Made by a program: the position numbers and the translations under genes. From positions 5,478,501-5,542,500 of the forward strand of contig NZ_AP021903.1 in assembly GCF_018326005.1 (NCBI RefSeq): a DNA stretch of 64,000 bases. The letters run 5' to 3'. This DNA comes from Pseudomonas sp. Seg1. GTDB lineage: Bacteria; Pseudomonadota; Gammaproteobacteria; Pseudomonadales; Pseudomonadaceae. Positions 35,995 through 45,670 of the stretch are shown here, piece by piece. A model generated the notes under the pieces. The model saw only the letters and a list, made by a program, of their open reading frames with translations, made no database searches and was not told the origin of the DNA. Numbering within the stretch: position 1 is the first letter of the stretch; every line of letters starts with the position of its first letter.

Positions 35995-36014
35995 GAGGCC
36001 GCAGAAGCGGCCTC
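35995..36014. terminator. Bidirectional hairpin between MerR and LysE genes
   Basis: GAGGCCGC and GCGGCCTC pair perfectly around an AGAA loop between two converging genes. There is no long T tract on either strand, so strength as a terminator is uncertain. Confidence 0.55.
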
Positions 36015-36645
36015 AGCGATTGGCCACCAAATGCGCGCCAAACAACAGATAGCAACCGCCCGCCAGACGATCCAGCCATTGACGTGACCGCTCGTAAACA
36101 CCGGCTACCCGTCGGCTGGCGAAAAACAGTGCCACGCTGCAATACCAACTGAACGACAGAGTCGCCATGGTCATCACCGCTAGTGCCAGCAGCAACGGCG
36201 GCACATGGGCCGGCATGGCGGTAGCAAAAATTGTCGCGACGAACAGTGCCGATTTCGGGTTGGTCATGTTGCCGAGAAAGCCGCGGCTATAAACACCCAG
36301 ATACGTTTGTTTCGCAACATCCGCCGCACCGGGGACAAGCGCAGCCTTGCGCCGGAACTGCTTGAGACCCAGATAGATCAGGTAGCAACCGCCGGCAATC
36401 TTGAAGCCCAGATACAACGTCGGTGCAGCGCTGAACAGCGTCTTGATGCCCAAACCGCCGGCCAGCCCCCACAGTACCGTGCCGGTCGCCACACCCAGTG
36501 CCGCCACCACACCATGTCGACGAGACTGACTGGCCGCGAGCTGAGCAATATTGAAGAAGTTGGGACCGGGCGTGACTACGGCAACCGTCCACAACAACGC
36601 CAGCGACAGTAACGGAGCGAGATAACCGGTAACGGAAAGGTCCAT
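36013..36645 (-). CDS. LysE/RhtB-family amino acid exporter
   Basis: This 210-residue protein has about six hydrophobic segments and the family signature VVTPGPNFFNIAQLAASQSRRHG near residues 24-46. GVATGTVLWGLAG and NMTNPKSALFVATIF follow. The ATG at 36645 is used; an in-frame TTG nine codons upstream is the alternative. Members export amino acids such as lysine, threonine or homoserine lactones. The substrate here is unknown. The stop abuts the hairpin that separates it from the MerR gene. Confidence 0.92.
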   Translation of the reverse strand: MDLSVTGYLAPLLSLALLWTVAVVTPGPNFFNIAQLAASQSRRHGVVAALGVATGTVLWGLAGGLGIKTLFSAAPTLYLGFKIAGGCYLIYLGLKQFRRKAALVPGAADVAKQTYLGVYSRGFLGNMTNPKSALFVATIFATAMPAHVPPLLLALAVMTMATLSFSWYCSVALFFASRRVAGVYERSRQWLDRLAGGCYLLFGAHLVANR

Positions 36646-36718
36646 GGGACACGTGCCTGATTGGTTCGACAAGGTCCCTACCTTGCTACATCCGTTGAAG
36701 GTTTTCCATCAACGAAAT

Positions 36719-37318
36719 TCAAACATCGAGGGTCTTGCCGTCCACCGAATCGCCAATCTTCAGGAAATGCCCACCCGCCACATGGTGCAAGGTGCGCAAA
36801 CCATCATGCCCTTCGAAATGCCAGCGCCCTTCGCTGAACACACGCTCATCGGCATGGGCGGCAATGACTTCGGCGAGGAACAGGTCGTATTGCTCATGAT
36901 TGCGCGGCTCCGGCAGCAAGCGGCATTCGAGCCAGGCAACGCAGCCGTTGAGCAGCGGCGCCTCGACGAGTTCACCGTTGAAGGTTTTCAACCCGTACGC
37001 CTGAAACTTGTCCTGACCCTGGCTTTGGCTGATTTCCAGGCCCGACGTATTGCCGACGGTCTGCACGATGTCGGCCTGATCGACGCACGGCACATTGAGC
37101 ACGAAGGTGCCGGAGGCTTCGAGCAGTTGCCGGGTCCAGGTGGATTTGTCGAGTACGACGGCAACTTTCGGTGGTTCGAAATCCAGCGGCATCGCCCACG
37201 CGGCAGCCATGATGTTGCGCTGGCCATCGTGGGCGGCGCTGACCAGAACGGTCGGCCCGTGATTGAGCAGGCGATAGGCTTTGTTCAGGGGAACCGGGCG
37301 GCGGTGAGAGTCGCTCAT
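36719..37318 (-). CDS. Flavin reductase family (FMN-binding) protein
   Basis: This 199-residue protein has the split-barrel flavin-binding pattern: TVLVSAAHDGQRNIMAAAW near residues 23-41, then TWTRQLLEASGTFVLNVP. The fold binds FMN and usually supplies reduced flavin or acts as a flavoredoxin. ATG at 37318 is followed by a polar start MSDSHRRPVPLNK. It stands alone between the LysE gene and REPIN copy 4. Confidence 0.87.
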   Translation of the reverse strand: MSDSHRRPVPLNKAYRLLNHGPTVLVSAAHDGQRNIMAAAWAMPLDFEPPKVAVVLDKSTWTRQLLEASGTFVLNVPCVDQADIVQTVGNTSGLEISQSQGQDKFQAYGLKTFNGELVEAPLLNGCVAWLECRLLPEPRNHEQYDLFLAEVIAAHADERVFSEGRWHFEGHDGLRTLHHVAGGHFLKIGDSVDGKTLDV

Positions 37319-37367
37319 GGGGATCTGCTCCGGGGAAAAGGAACAGATTGTAGCGCCAACGCAAATT

Positions 37368-37457
37368 TGTAGGAGTGAGCCTGCTCGCGATCACGGTCTT
37401 ACATTCAACATTTGTGCTGACTGATACACCGCTATCGCGAGCAGGCTCACTCCTACA
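37368..37457. repeat. REPIN: paired inverted REP elements (copy 4)
   Basis: The arms TAGGAGTGAGCCTGCTCGC and its exact inverse flank a centre TTACATTCAACATTTGTGCT followed by GACTGATACACCGC. The centre is very similar to copies 2, 3 and 5. It lies between the flavin reductase start and the end of the PAS-MCP gene. Confidence 0.94.
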
Positions 37458-37471
37458 AGGTTTAGTGCAGG

Positions 37472-38788
37472 TCAGTGGGACAGTTGATTGGCGAACTGGC
37501 CGACGGCATTCACGACTTTCTGCGCGCCATCCTGAATCTCGACGATCACCGTACCGGCCTCCGCCGCCAGCGCCAGCCCTTGCTCGGCCTGGAGCTTGCC
37601 GTCGGTCATCAGCGCCACGGCGTTACGCGCCATTTCCTGGTTCTGCCGCACGACACCTACAATCTCTTCGGTCGCCTGGCTGGTGCGTGACGCCAGTTGC
37701 CGCACTTCGTCGGCCACCACCGCAAACCCCCGGCCCTGCTCGCCTGCACGGGCGGCTTCAATGGCGGCGTTGAGCGCCAGCAGGTTGGTCTGTTCGGCAA
37801 TCCCGCTGATGGTTTTGACGATGGTGCCGATCACCAGCGATTGCTCGTTCAGCGCTTCGATGCCTTCACCGGCGGCCTGCATGTGCCGCGACAAGTCGCG
37901 CATCACGTTGACCGCTTCGGTCACCACGGTAGTGCCACGCTGCGCCGTGCTGTCAGTTTGTTGCGAGGTGCTGTAGGCAATGCTGGCCGCATCGGCAACG
38001 GCTTGTTCGCGGTTGACCTGATCGGTGATCACCGTGGCGAACTTCACCACTTTGTACAGTTTGTTGTTGGCATCGACCACCGGGTTGTAGGACGCCTCCA
38101 GCCACACGGTACGACCATGGCTGTCGACTCGCTTGAAGCGCTCGGCCACGAATTCGCCGTTGTTCAAGCGGCGCCAGAAGTTCTGGTACTCGGCGCTGTT
38201 GTACTCCTCGGGAGTGCAGAACATACGGTGATGTTTGCCCTTGATCTGCGCCAGGCTATAACCCATGCCACTAAGGAAGCGCTCGTTGGCGCTCAGCACG
38301 TTACCGTTGAGGTCGAACTCGATCAACGCGGTGGAACGCACCAGTGCGCCGATCAGGTTTTCGTGCTCGCGGGACGCTTCGATGGTGCGGGTCAGGTCAC
38401 TGGAGAAGATCGAGATGTGCTTGATGCGTCCATCGGAAGAGCGCACAGGCTGGGCGATCGAACGCAGCCAGGCCTCTTCGCCATTACCACGCAACAGGCG
38501 CACGGCCCCGGCAAAATGCTCGCCTCGGCTCATGGCGCTCTTGAAGCGGCGGTAGAACTCGTCGGATTTGACGTGAACCGGCACGATGTCTTCAAGCGCA
38601 CGGCCAATCAGGTCATGGCTCTTGTAGAGCATCTCGGTGAGGAAGTTCTGGTTGACCGACTGAATCCGTCCATCGGGTTCGAGGGTCAGCACCAGCATCT
38701 CGCTTTCCAGGCTTTCCTTCACTTGCAGAAGGCTGGAGAGTTCTTCACGAAGAGCGGCCAGCTCTTGCTTCAAGCGTTTGTTGAACAT
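37472..38788 (-). CDS. bdlA: Soluble PAS-PAS chemoreceptor, BdlA-like
   Basis: This 438-residue protein has no membrane segments. An N-terminal coiled segment is followed by two PAS domains (about residues 25-145 and 147-265; markers [15 protein letters not shown] and [15 protein letters not shown]) and a short MCP signalling domain with [19 protein letters not shown]. This layout and size match BdlA, the P. aeruginosa biofilm-dispersal regulator that senses redox or nutrient change; Aer-type receptors differ by having a membrane anchor. Assignment to BdlA rather than another soluble PAS-MCP is probable, not certain. Confidence 0.75.
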   Translation of the reverse strand: MFNKRLKQELAALREELSSLLQVKESLESEMLVLTLEPDGRIQSVNQNFLTEMLYKSHDLIGRALEDIVPVHVKSDEFYRRFKSAMSRGEHFAGAVRLLRGNGEEAWLRSIAQPVRSSDGRIKHISIFSSDLTRTIEASREHENLIGALVRSTALIEFDLNGNVLSANERFLSGMGYSLAQIKGKHHRMFCTPEEYNSAEYQNFWRRLNNGEFVAERFKRVDSHGRTVWLEASYNPVVDANNKLYKVVKFATVITDQVNREQAVADAASIAYSTSQQTDSTAQRGTTVVTEAVNVMRDLSRHMQAAGEGIEALNEQSLVIGTIVKTISGIAEQTNLLALNAAIEAARAGEQGRGFAVVADEVRQLASRTSQATEEIVGVVRQNQEMARNAVALMTDGKLQAEQGLALAAEAGTVIVEIQDGAQKVVNAVGQFANQLSH

Positions 38789-38904
38789 GGGAAAGCACCG
38801 ATGGCAGGTAGAAAGCGGGTATGCAGCCTAACCATCGGCCTTGAAAACCATTTCTGAAGAGCACTTGAGACTCATCAGTCAAAAATAGTTCGGGCCCATT
38901 GCGC

Positions 38905-40218
38905 TCAAGCAGTCCCGGCCACCTGACACTGCTCCGTACGCGGCATTTTCGAACCGAAATAAGCCGCACTGAGAATGCCCACCACGCCCATCACCGCGCA
39001 GAACATTACGCAGATCCATGGACTCCACGGCATCAGACCGATCAACAAAAGCGGGGTGATACTCGCCCACGCGGCGTAGGCAATGTTGTAGGTGAAGGAG
39101 ATACCCGATACGCGAATGCGCGCCGGGAACAAACCGACCATCACCGACGGCACCGCACCGACAACACCACACGCCAGACCGGCCACGGCGTAGGCCAGAC
39201 CGACCCAATCGCCACCCATGATCAAGCAGCCGTAAAGCACGGCGATGCCCAGCGGCAGCAGCAGGCTATACAGCATGACCGTGCGCCAGGCACCGATGCG
39301 ATCGACCAAGAGACCGGCGATCACGCAACCGATATTGAGGAAAACGATGCCCAAGGCGCTCAGGGCGAAGGTATGGCTGGCGGTCATGCCGAAGGTTTTC
39401 TGCATCATGGTCGGGGTGATGACCACAAACACCACCACCGCCGAAGTCAGTACGCAGGTCAGCAACATTGCCGGCAACATCGCCAGCCGATGCTCGCGCA
39501 GCACCGTGCGCAGCGGCAGTTCGACCCGAGCTTCACGCTGCGCTTCCATGGCCATGAACACCGGGGTTTCGCTGAGCCAGCGGCGCAGATAGACGCCGAT
39601 CACACCGAACACGCCACCCAGCAGGAACGGATAGCGCCAGGCGTAATCGAGGATTTCCGCCGGGGTGAAGACTTGCGCGAGGAACGTCGCGGTCAGCGCA
39701 CCGATCAGGTAACCGAAGGTCAGTCCGGCCTGCAAAAAGCCCAAGGCATAACCGCGATGCCCGGTCGGCGCGTGTTCAGCGACAAACACCCAGGCGCTCG
39801 GCACTTCACCACCGACCGCCGCACCTTGCAGGATGCGCAGCGCCAGCAATAGCAGCGGCGCGAAATAGCCGATCTGGGCATACGTCGGCATGATCCCGAT
39901 CAGCAGGCACGGCAGCGCCATCATCAGGATGCTCAGGCTGAAGACTTTCTTGCGCCCGAGACGATCAGCGAAATGCGCCATCAGAATTCCGCCCAGTGGC
40001 CGCGCCAGATAACCGGTGACGAAAATTCCGAAGCTTTGCAGCAGGCGCAGCCATTCGGGCATTTCCGGCGGGAAGAACAACTGACTGAGGGTCAGGGCGA
40101 AGAACACGAAGATGATGAAATCGTAGATTTCCAACGCACCGCCCAGGGCCGCAAGGCCGAGGGTCTTGTAGTCGGAACGGCTGAACGGCGCAGGTTTGGC
40201 CGTGGTTTGGGCAGTCAT
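38905..40218 (-). CDS. MFS transporter, metabolite:H+ symporter type
   Basis: This 437-residue protein has about 12 membrane segments. Family markers are GALEIYDFIIFVFFALTL near the N-terminus, ARPLGGILMAHFADRLGRKKVF in the loop 2-3 position and LRILQGAAVGGEVPSAWVFV. This is the MHS (citrate/proline/ketoglutarate) type. The ATG at 40218 is preferred over an upstream frame lacking family similarity. The imported compound is unknown. Its promoter region includes REPIN copy 5. Confidence 0.9.
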   Translation of the reverse strand: MTAQTTAKPAPFSRSDYKTLGLAALGGALEIYDFIIFVFFALTLSQLFFPPEMPEWLRLLQSFGIFVTGYLARPLGGILMAHFADRLGRKKVFSLSILMMALPCLLIGIMPTYAQIGYFAPLLLLALRILQGAAVGGEVPSAWVFVAEHAPTGHRGYALGFLQAGLTFGYLIGALTATFLAQVFTPAEILDYAWRYPFLLGGVFGVIGVYLRRWLSETPVFMAMEAQREARVELPLRTVLREHRLAMLPAMLLTCVLTSAVVVFVVITPTMMQKTFGMTASHTFALSALGIVFLNIGCVIAGLLVDRIGAWRTVMLYSLLLPLGIAVLYGCLIMGGDWVGLAYAVAGLACGVVGAVPSVMVGLFPARIRVSGISFTYNIAYAAWASITPLLLIGLMPWSPWICVMFCAVMGVVGILSAAYFGSKMPRTEQCQVAGTA

Positions 40219-40379
40219 GGCAAAGAACTCTGGCAGGCAAAAAACCAAGGCGCCCATGGTCTACGCAAATGGCCGGATGGACAACCCGTTAGACCATAGT
40301 CCCGGTTTTGCAAAAGCTGCTCACAAAGCATTGGCAGTTGAATTACTGTTGAGACTTGGCGAATCCCACAGTCAAAACC

Positions 40380-40470
40380 CTGTAGGAGTGAGCCTGCTCG
40401 CGATAGCGTTTTTACATTCAACAGGTGTATCGACTGACTCGACGCCATCGCGAGCAGGCTCACTCCTACG
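40380..40470. repeat. REPIN: paired inverted REP elements (copy 5)
   Basis: The arms TAGGAGTGAGCCTGCTCGC and its inverse flank a centre with TTTACATTCAACAGGTGTAT. It occupies the middle of the 310-bp divergent gap 40219-40528; apart from presumed promoters I see nothing else there. Confidence 0.93.
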
Positions 40471-40528
40471 GGGGGATGTGTGATTCGTCCGCAAGACCAC
40501 AATAACCATAAAAATCCGAGGTACTCCC

Positions 40529-41947
40529 GTGGCCGTTGATATCGAAGATAGCCGCTCTGCGCGCTTTGCCTTGCGCTGTTCAAGCTTTGCCGAACGCTGG
40601 TTTCCCGATTCCTGGGTCTTCGCCGCGTTGGCCGTCATTATCGTTGCGTTGGCCACTTTGGCCATGGGCGCCAAACCCACCGATGCCGCGATGGCCTTCG
40701 GTGACGGGTTCTGGAGCCTGATCCCGTTCACCATGCAGATGGCTTTCGTGGTGATCGGCGGTTATGTGGTCGCCAGCTCGCCACCCGCGGTCAAACTGAT
40801 TGATCGTCTGGCACGCATCCCGAAAAACGGTCGCTCCGCCGTGGCCTGGGTCGCGCTGATTTCGATGGTCGCGTCGTTGCTCAACTGGGGCCTGTCGCTG
40901 GTGTTCGGCGGTTTGCTGGTGCGTGCCCTCGCCCGCCGCACCGATCTGAAAATGGATTATCGCGCCGCTGGCGCCGCTGCCTATCTGGGCCTTGGTGCGG
41001 TGTGGGCGCTGGGTCTGTCATCGTCGGCCGCGCAGTTGCAGGCCAACCCCGCCAGCCTGCCGCCGTCGATTCTGTCGATCACCGGGGTGATTCCGTTCAC
41101 CGAAACGATTTTCCTCTGGCAGTCCGGCGTCATGTTGCTGGCGCTGATCGTGATCTCGATCATCATCGCCTACGCCACCGCCCCCGGGCCGAACTCCGCG
41201 CGTGATGCCAAGGCCTGCGGCATCGACCCGGCCTTCAACCTGCCGCCGCTGCAACCGCGCACGCGGCCGGGAGAGTGGCTGGAACACAGTCCGCTGCTGA
41301 TCATCGTGCTGGTACTGCTGGCGGCGGGATGGCTGTTCCACGAGTTCTCGACTAAACCGGCGATCACCGCGATTTCCGGGCTCAACACTTACAACTTCCT
41401 GTTCATCATGCTCGGCGCGCTGTTGCACTGGCGCCCGCGCAGCTTTCTCGATGCGGTGGCCCGCGCGGTGCCCACCACGACCGGCGTTCTGATTCAGTTC
41501 CCGTTGTACGGCTCGATCGCCGCGCTGATGACCACCGTCAAAGGTGCCGATGCGCAAACCCTCGCGCATCACATCTCGACGTTCTTCGTCAGCATCGCTT
41601 CCCACGACACTTATGCCCTGCTGATGGGCGTGTACTCGGCGATTCTCGGTTTCTTCATTCCATCCGGTGGCGGCAAGTGGATTATCGAGGCGCCGTACGT
41701 GATGCAGGTCGCCAATGATCTGCAGTACCACCTCGGCTGGGCAGTGCAGATCTACAACGCGGCCGAAGCGCTGCCGAACCTGATTAACCCGTTCTACATG
41801 CTGCCGCTGCTCGGCGTACTCGGGCTGAAAGCGCGAGACCTGATCGGATTCTCCTTTGTGCAATTGCTGGTGCACACGCCGCTGGTGCTGCTGTTGCTGT
41901 GGGCGTTGGGGACGACGCTGGCGTATACGCCGCCAGTGATGCCTTAA
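40529..41947 (+). CDS. Short-chain fatty acid transporter (AtoE family)
   Basis: This 472-residue protein has about 11 membrane segments and the AtoE family signatures GDGFWSLIPFTMQM, RIPKNGRSAVAWVAL and GFFIPSGGGKWIIEAPYVM. It would carry short-chain fatty acids such as acetoacetate or butyrate across the inner membrane. No ato metabolic genes are near it. The start may be GTG at 40529 (giving VAVDIEDS). A weak hairpin follows the gene. Confidence 0.9.
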   Translation: MAVDIEDSRSARFALRCSSFAERWFPDSWVFAALAVIIVALATLAMGAKPTDAAMAFGDGFWSLIPFTMQMAFVVIGGYVVASSPPAVKLIDRLARIPKNGRSAVAWVALISMVASLLNWGLSLVFGGLLVRALARRTDLKMDYRAAGAAAYLGLGAVWALGLSSSAAQLQANPASLPPSILSITGVIPFTETIFLWQSGVMLLALIVISIIIAYATAPGPNSARDAKACGIDPAFNLPPLQPRTRPGEWLEHSPLLIIVLVLLAAGWLFHEFSTKPAITAISGLNTYNFLFIMLGALLHWRPRSFLDAVARAVPTTTGVLIQFPLYGSIAALMTTVKGADAQTLAHHISTFFVSIASHDTYALLMGVYSAILGFFIPSGGGKWIIEAPYVMQVANDLQYHLGWAVQIYNAAEALPNLINPFYMLPLLGVLGLKARDLIGFSFVQLLVHTPLVLLLLWALGTTLAYTPPVMP

Positions 41948-41954
41948 CCCAAGC

Positions 41955-41986
41955 GGGGCGCAGTCATGATGGCCGCGCCCCACACT
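41955..41986 (+). terminator. Probable weak terminator after the AtoE-type gene
   Basis: GGGGCGC (41955-41961) pairs with GCGCCCC (41975-41981) across a 13-nt loop; the following bases are ACACTTTTC, so the T tract is short. Confidence 0.5.
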
Positions 41987-42135
41987 TTTCTCCTGAAACA
42001 GCCCTGTGTCGGGCTGCCTGTCGCAAATAATGGCTCAGAGCCATCATCCTGCTTTACCGCATCGCTCCCTCGGTAATATTCTGCGCGCCCATAAATGTTT
42101 CCATTTTTTACCAAGCGCAAAGGGAGTTCGTTGCA

Positions 42136-43833
42136 ATGATCGTAGGGATTGACCTGGGAACCACCAACAGCCTGGTCGCCGTCTGGCGTGGCGATGCCAC
42201 CGAGTTGGTGCCCAATGCCCTGGGTCAGTTCCTGACACCGAGCGTTGTCGGCCTGGATGATCAGGGCCGGATTCTGGTGGGTCAGGCGGCGCGCGAGCGT
42301 CTGCACACGCATCCGCGCCTGACCGCGTCGCTGTTCAAGCGCCACATGGGCAGCGCCACGCAAACGTATCTGGCCGACAAGGCGTTTCGCCCGGAAGAGC
42401 TGTCCGCGCTGGTGCTCAAGAGTCTGAAAGAAGACGTTGAACGCGCCTATGGCGAAACCGTCACCGAAGCCGTGATCAGCGTCCCGGCCTACTTCAGCGA
42501 CGCTCAACGCAAAGCCACGCGCATCGCCGGCGAACTGGCCGGGCTGAAGGTCGAGAAGCTGATCAACGAACCAACCGCCGCTGCCCTCGCCTATGGACTG
42601 CACCAGCGCGACAAGGAAACTTCGTTCCTGGTCTTCGACCTCGGTGGCGGCACGTTCGACGTGTCGATTCTGGAGCTGTTCGAAGGGGTCATGGAAGTGC
42701 GCGCCAGCGCCGGTGACAACTTCCTCGGTGGCGAAGACTTCGACACGGTGCTGCTGGAGCACTTCATCAGCCAGCACCGTTCGGCCGCCGACTTCCCTGA
42801 GCGCAGCAGCGTCATCCAGCCGCTGCGTCGCGAGGCCGAACGCGTGCGCAAGGCGCTGGGCCAGGACGACAGCGCCGAATTCCGCTTGCAGCTCGGTGAG
42901 CGGCAGTGGACGCAAACCATCACCCAGCAACAGTTGGCAACGCTGTACATGCCGCTGCTCGAACGCCTGCGTGCGCCGATTGAGCGGGCGCTGCGCGATG
43001 CGCGTATCCGCGTCAGCGATCTGGACGAAATTCTGTTAGTCGGCGGCACCACGCGCATGCCGCTGGTGCGCAAACTCGCTGCCGGGCTGTTCGGCCGCTT
43101 CCCGTCGATCACCCTCGACCCGGATCAGGTCGTGGCACAGGGCGCGGCGATTCAAGCGGCACTCAAGGCTCGCGCCGCTGCGCTTGAAGAAGTGGTGCTG
43201 ACCGATGTCTGCTCCTACACCCTGGGCATAGAGACCTCCACACAGGTCGGCCGTAACTATGAGAGCGGCCATTACCTGCCGATCATCGAGCGCAACAGCA
43301 TCGTCCCGGTCAGTCGGGTGAAAACCGTGTACACCCTGCACGACAATCAGGAACAGGTGGTCGTGCGCATCTTTCAGGGCGAAAGCCGCCTGGTCAAAGA
43401 CAACGTGGCACTCGGCGAACTGGACATCAAGGTGCCGAAACGCAAGGCCGGCGAAGTCGCTCTCGATGTGCGTTTCACCTACGACAACAACGGTCTGCTC
43501 GAAGCCCAGGTAAAGATTCCCCTGACCGGGCAACAGCATTCGCTGGTCATCGAGAACAACCCGGGCGTGCTCACACCGGAAGAGATTCAGCAGCGCCTGC
43601 AAAACCTCGCACAACTGAAAATTCATCCGCGCGAGCAGCAGGTCAACACGCTGTTGAGTGCGCGTCTGGAGCGCCTCTATCAGGAAAGCCTGGGCGATAT
43701 GCGTGATCTGATGGGCGATTGGGCCAAGCAATTCCAGATCGCGCTCGACTCTCAGGATGAACGCCAGATCCGTGAAGTGCGCACCGACTTGAGCCGACGC
43801 CTGAGCGAACTTGATCGCACTCCGTGGCAATAA
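42136..43833 (+). CDS. hscC: HscC-type Hsp70 chaperone
   Basis: This 565-residue Hsp70 is shorter than DnaK and fits the HscC (Hsc62) subfamily. The N-terminal ATPase has IVGIDLGTTNSLVAV, NEPTAAALAYG and FDLGGGTFDVSILELFEG; the substrate-binding domain has NSIVPVSRVKTVYT. The C-terminal lid is short. AAGGGAG precedes the ATG. The next gene, 11 bp downstream, encodes a J-domain membrane protein that probably stimulates its ATPase, as DjlB and DjlC do for E. coli HscC. Confidence 0.92.
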   Translation: MIVGIDLGTTNSLVAVWRGDATELVPNALGQFLTPSVVGLDDQGRILVGQAARERLHTHPRLTASLFKRHMGSATQTYLADKAFRPEELSALVLKSLKEDVERAYGETVTEAVISVPAYFSDAQRKATRIAGELAGLKVEKLINEPTAAALAYGLHQRDKETSFLVFDLGGGTFDVSILELFEGVMEVRASAGDNFLGGEDFDTVLLEHFISQHRSAADFPERSSVIQPLRREAERVRKALGQDDSAEFRLQLGERQWTQTITQQQLATLYMPLLERLRAPIERALRDARIRVSDLDEILLVGGTTRMPLVRKLAAGLFGRFPSITLDPDQVVAQGAAIQAALKARAAALEEVVLTDVCSYTLGIETSTQVGRNYESGHYLPIIERNSIVPVSRVKTVYTLHDNQEQVVVRIFQGESRLVKDNVALGELDIKVPKRKAGEVALDVRFTYDNNGLLEAQVKIPLTGQQHSLVIENNPGVLTPEEIQQRLQNLAQLKIHPREQQVNTLLSARLERLYQESLGDMRDLMGDWAKQFQIALDSQDERQIREVRTDLSRRLSELDRTPWQ

Positions 43834-43844
43834 GGAGCCTGGCC

Positions 43845-45572
43845 ATGGATTGCTGGTCGGTGCTGCACCTGCCCGATGACGCTGAAGCCCGCGACATCAA
43901 ACGCGCCTATGCGCGTCTGCTGAAAACCTTCCGCCCCGATGAGGATGCCGAGGGTTTCCAGCGTTTGCGCGAAGCCTACGAACAAGCGTTGGCGATTGCC
44001 CGGTGGCGCCTTGAAAACGCTGAGCCTGCGGACGAAGAAGACGTCGCCGTGGCCACGGCCTCCAGCACTTTTGCCGCGCTGGCACTCGATGCTGCGCTGG
44101 CAAACAAACACAGCCACCTGCAAAACCAGCCATGGGATGTTGCCGCCCCTGAGTTTCCGCCCGTCAGCCCGGCCGCCCCGGAGCCGTTCGTGCCGCCCGA
44201 AAAGGACGAGGTTCTACGTGTCGAGCCCATGGCCGCGGACAGGCATGTAGATGCGCACGCTGTTGAAACGCAAGCCGCACAGCAACTGCTCGAAGGCCTG
44301 TCGCCAGACAACCTCGACGAGCGTTGGGATCAGGCGCAACAGCAAGGCTGCGCCAAGGCGTTCGAAAGGCTGTTGCTGCAACTGTGTTTTGAACAGCCGC
44401 AGCTGCGCGCTCCGGTGCTGCACTGGGCCGTCGAGCAACTGGGATGGTTGGGGCCGTGGCAAGACGTGCTGATGAATGATCGTCAGCGTGACGGGCTCGC
44501 CGAGAGCCTGATGGCCGATTACCGAAACACCCTGCAAGCGCTGCTGGAAAGCCAGAGCGAGCGCGAATTCCTCAACGTGCTCAAACGCTACAGCGCCCAA
44601 CCGTGGCTACAGGTTTTCGATCGCCGCGAACAATGGCAGCAAAGCCTGCTGTACTTGCTCAACGACAGCGAGTGGAGCGTGCCGCTGTTCGACCGAATCG
44701 GCCAGCTGTTCGGCTGGGATCACAACAAACGTCTGCACCCGCAACCGGACTGGCTCTGGGAGGCGTTGATCGAACGCTGCGATCAGGAAAGCTTCTACGA
44801 CAATCTGCGGGCCAAGGCTGAAAGCGATCGCACCTGGGCTGCCGACGTGCAAGCGGCGCATATGCTGATCAACCCGATGAAGCCCGGACAACAGAAGAAA
44901 CTCATCGACGAGTTTGGTCAGAATGAATGGCAGGCCTGCCACGATCTGTCGGAAAAACTCACGTGGCGTTTCCCGGCACTGCTCGCACGATTGCCCTACG
45001 CCGACGCTTTTTACTGGCGGCGCTTTTTTCCACGTCCCATCGCCGCCGAAACCTGGGTACGGGTGTGGGCCGCCATCGCGTTGGCGCTGAGCCTGTTCTA
45101 TCTGGGTTTAGAGAACAGAACAGCCGCAAACCTTATCTTCATTCCGATGACATTTGCCTGTGTACCCGTATGGTTTTTCCGCTTTGCACTGAGTTGGTGG
45201 GTAGTGCTTACATCCCACGTGATCGTTGCGGATCTATGGCTTACCGAAGGACTGATTCCACGCCAATGGAACCCTGACACCCGCTGGCTGGTAATACGTC
45301 ACGGGGTGCCACAGGTGGTCATGGTGCTGCTGTTTTCTCTGTTGCTCGGGCCGCTCGGGGCACTGACTTACGTCACAGTGATGCTGATCGGCCTGGTGCA
45401 TAAACGGCGTATTGGTTCGCTCGACCCGGAACTCAGCAGCCGGCGCCCATGGCTGACAGCGCTGCATTGGGCGCATTTCAGTCCTTTGCAATTGGTGGTT
45501 CTGGTCGTCATGACGGCGATTACGGCCGCCAGCCGGCTAGGTTACTCGCTCAACTCGCTCATGCCCGGCTAG
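43845..45572 (+). CDS. Membrane-anchored J-domain protein, probable HscC partner
   Basis: This 575-residue protein begins with a J domain, CWSVLHLPDDAEARDIKRAYA followed by LLKTFRPDEDAEGFQRLREAYEQAL. The canonical HPD is RPD here, at about residues 29-31, as I recall for DjlB/DjlC-type proteins. A long hydrophilic middle part follows, then about five C-terminal membrane helices between residues 408 and 565. TAAGGAG is placed just before the ATG at 43845. Directly after hscC it is presumably the dedicated J partner at the inner membrane. The clients are unknown. Confidence 0.85.
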   Translation: MDCWSVLHLPDDAEARDIKRAYARLLKTFRPDEDAEGFQRLREAYEQALAIARWRLENAEPADEEDVAVATASSTFAALALDAALANKHSHLQNQPWDVAAPEFPPVSPAAPEPFVPPEKDEVLRVEPMAADRHVDAHAVETQAAQQLLEGLSPDNLDERWDQAQQQGCAKAFERLLLQLCFEQPQLRAPVLHWAVEQLGWLGPWQDVLMNDRQRDGLAESLMADYRNTLQALLESQSEREFLNVLKRYSAQPWLQVFDRREQWQQSLLYLLNDSEWSVPLFDRIGQLFGWDHNKRLHPQPDWLWEALIERCDQESFYDNLRAKAESDRTWAADVQAAHMLINPMKPGQQKKLIDEFGQNEWQACHDLSEKLTWRFPALLARLPYADAFYWRRFFPRPIAAETWVRVWAAIALALSLFYLGLENRTAANLIFIPMTFACVPVWFFRFALSWWVVLTSHVIVADLWLTEGLIPRQWNPDTRWLVIRHGVPQVVMVLLFSLLLGPLGALTYVTVMLIGLVHKRRIGSLDPELSSRRPWLTALHWAHFSPLQLVVLVVMTAITAASRLGYSLNSLMPG

Positions 45573-45670
45573 GTATACCGCGAGCCGACACACTGTCACC
45601 TAGCCGTCATATTCACTTGTTAGCGTCCGCCCGAAACATACTGAAACAATTAAGCTGAGCGGGCTGATAG

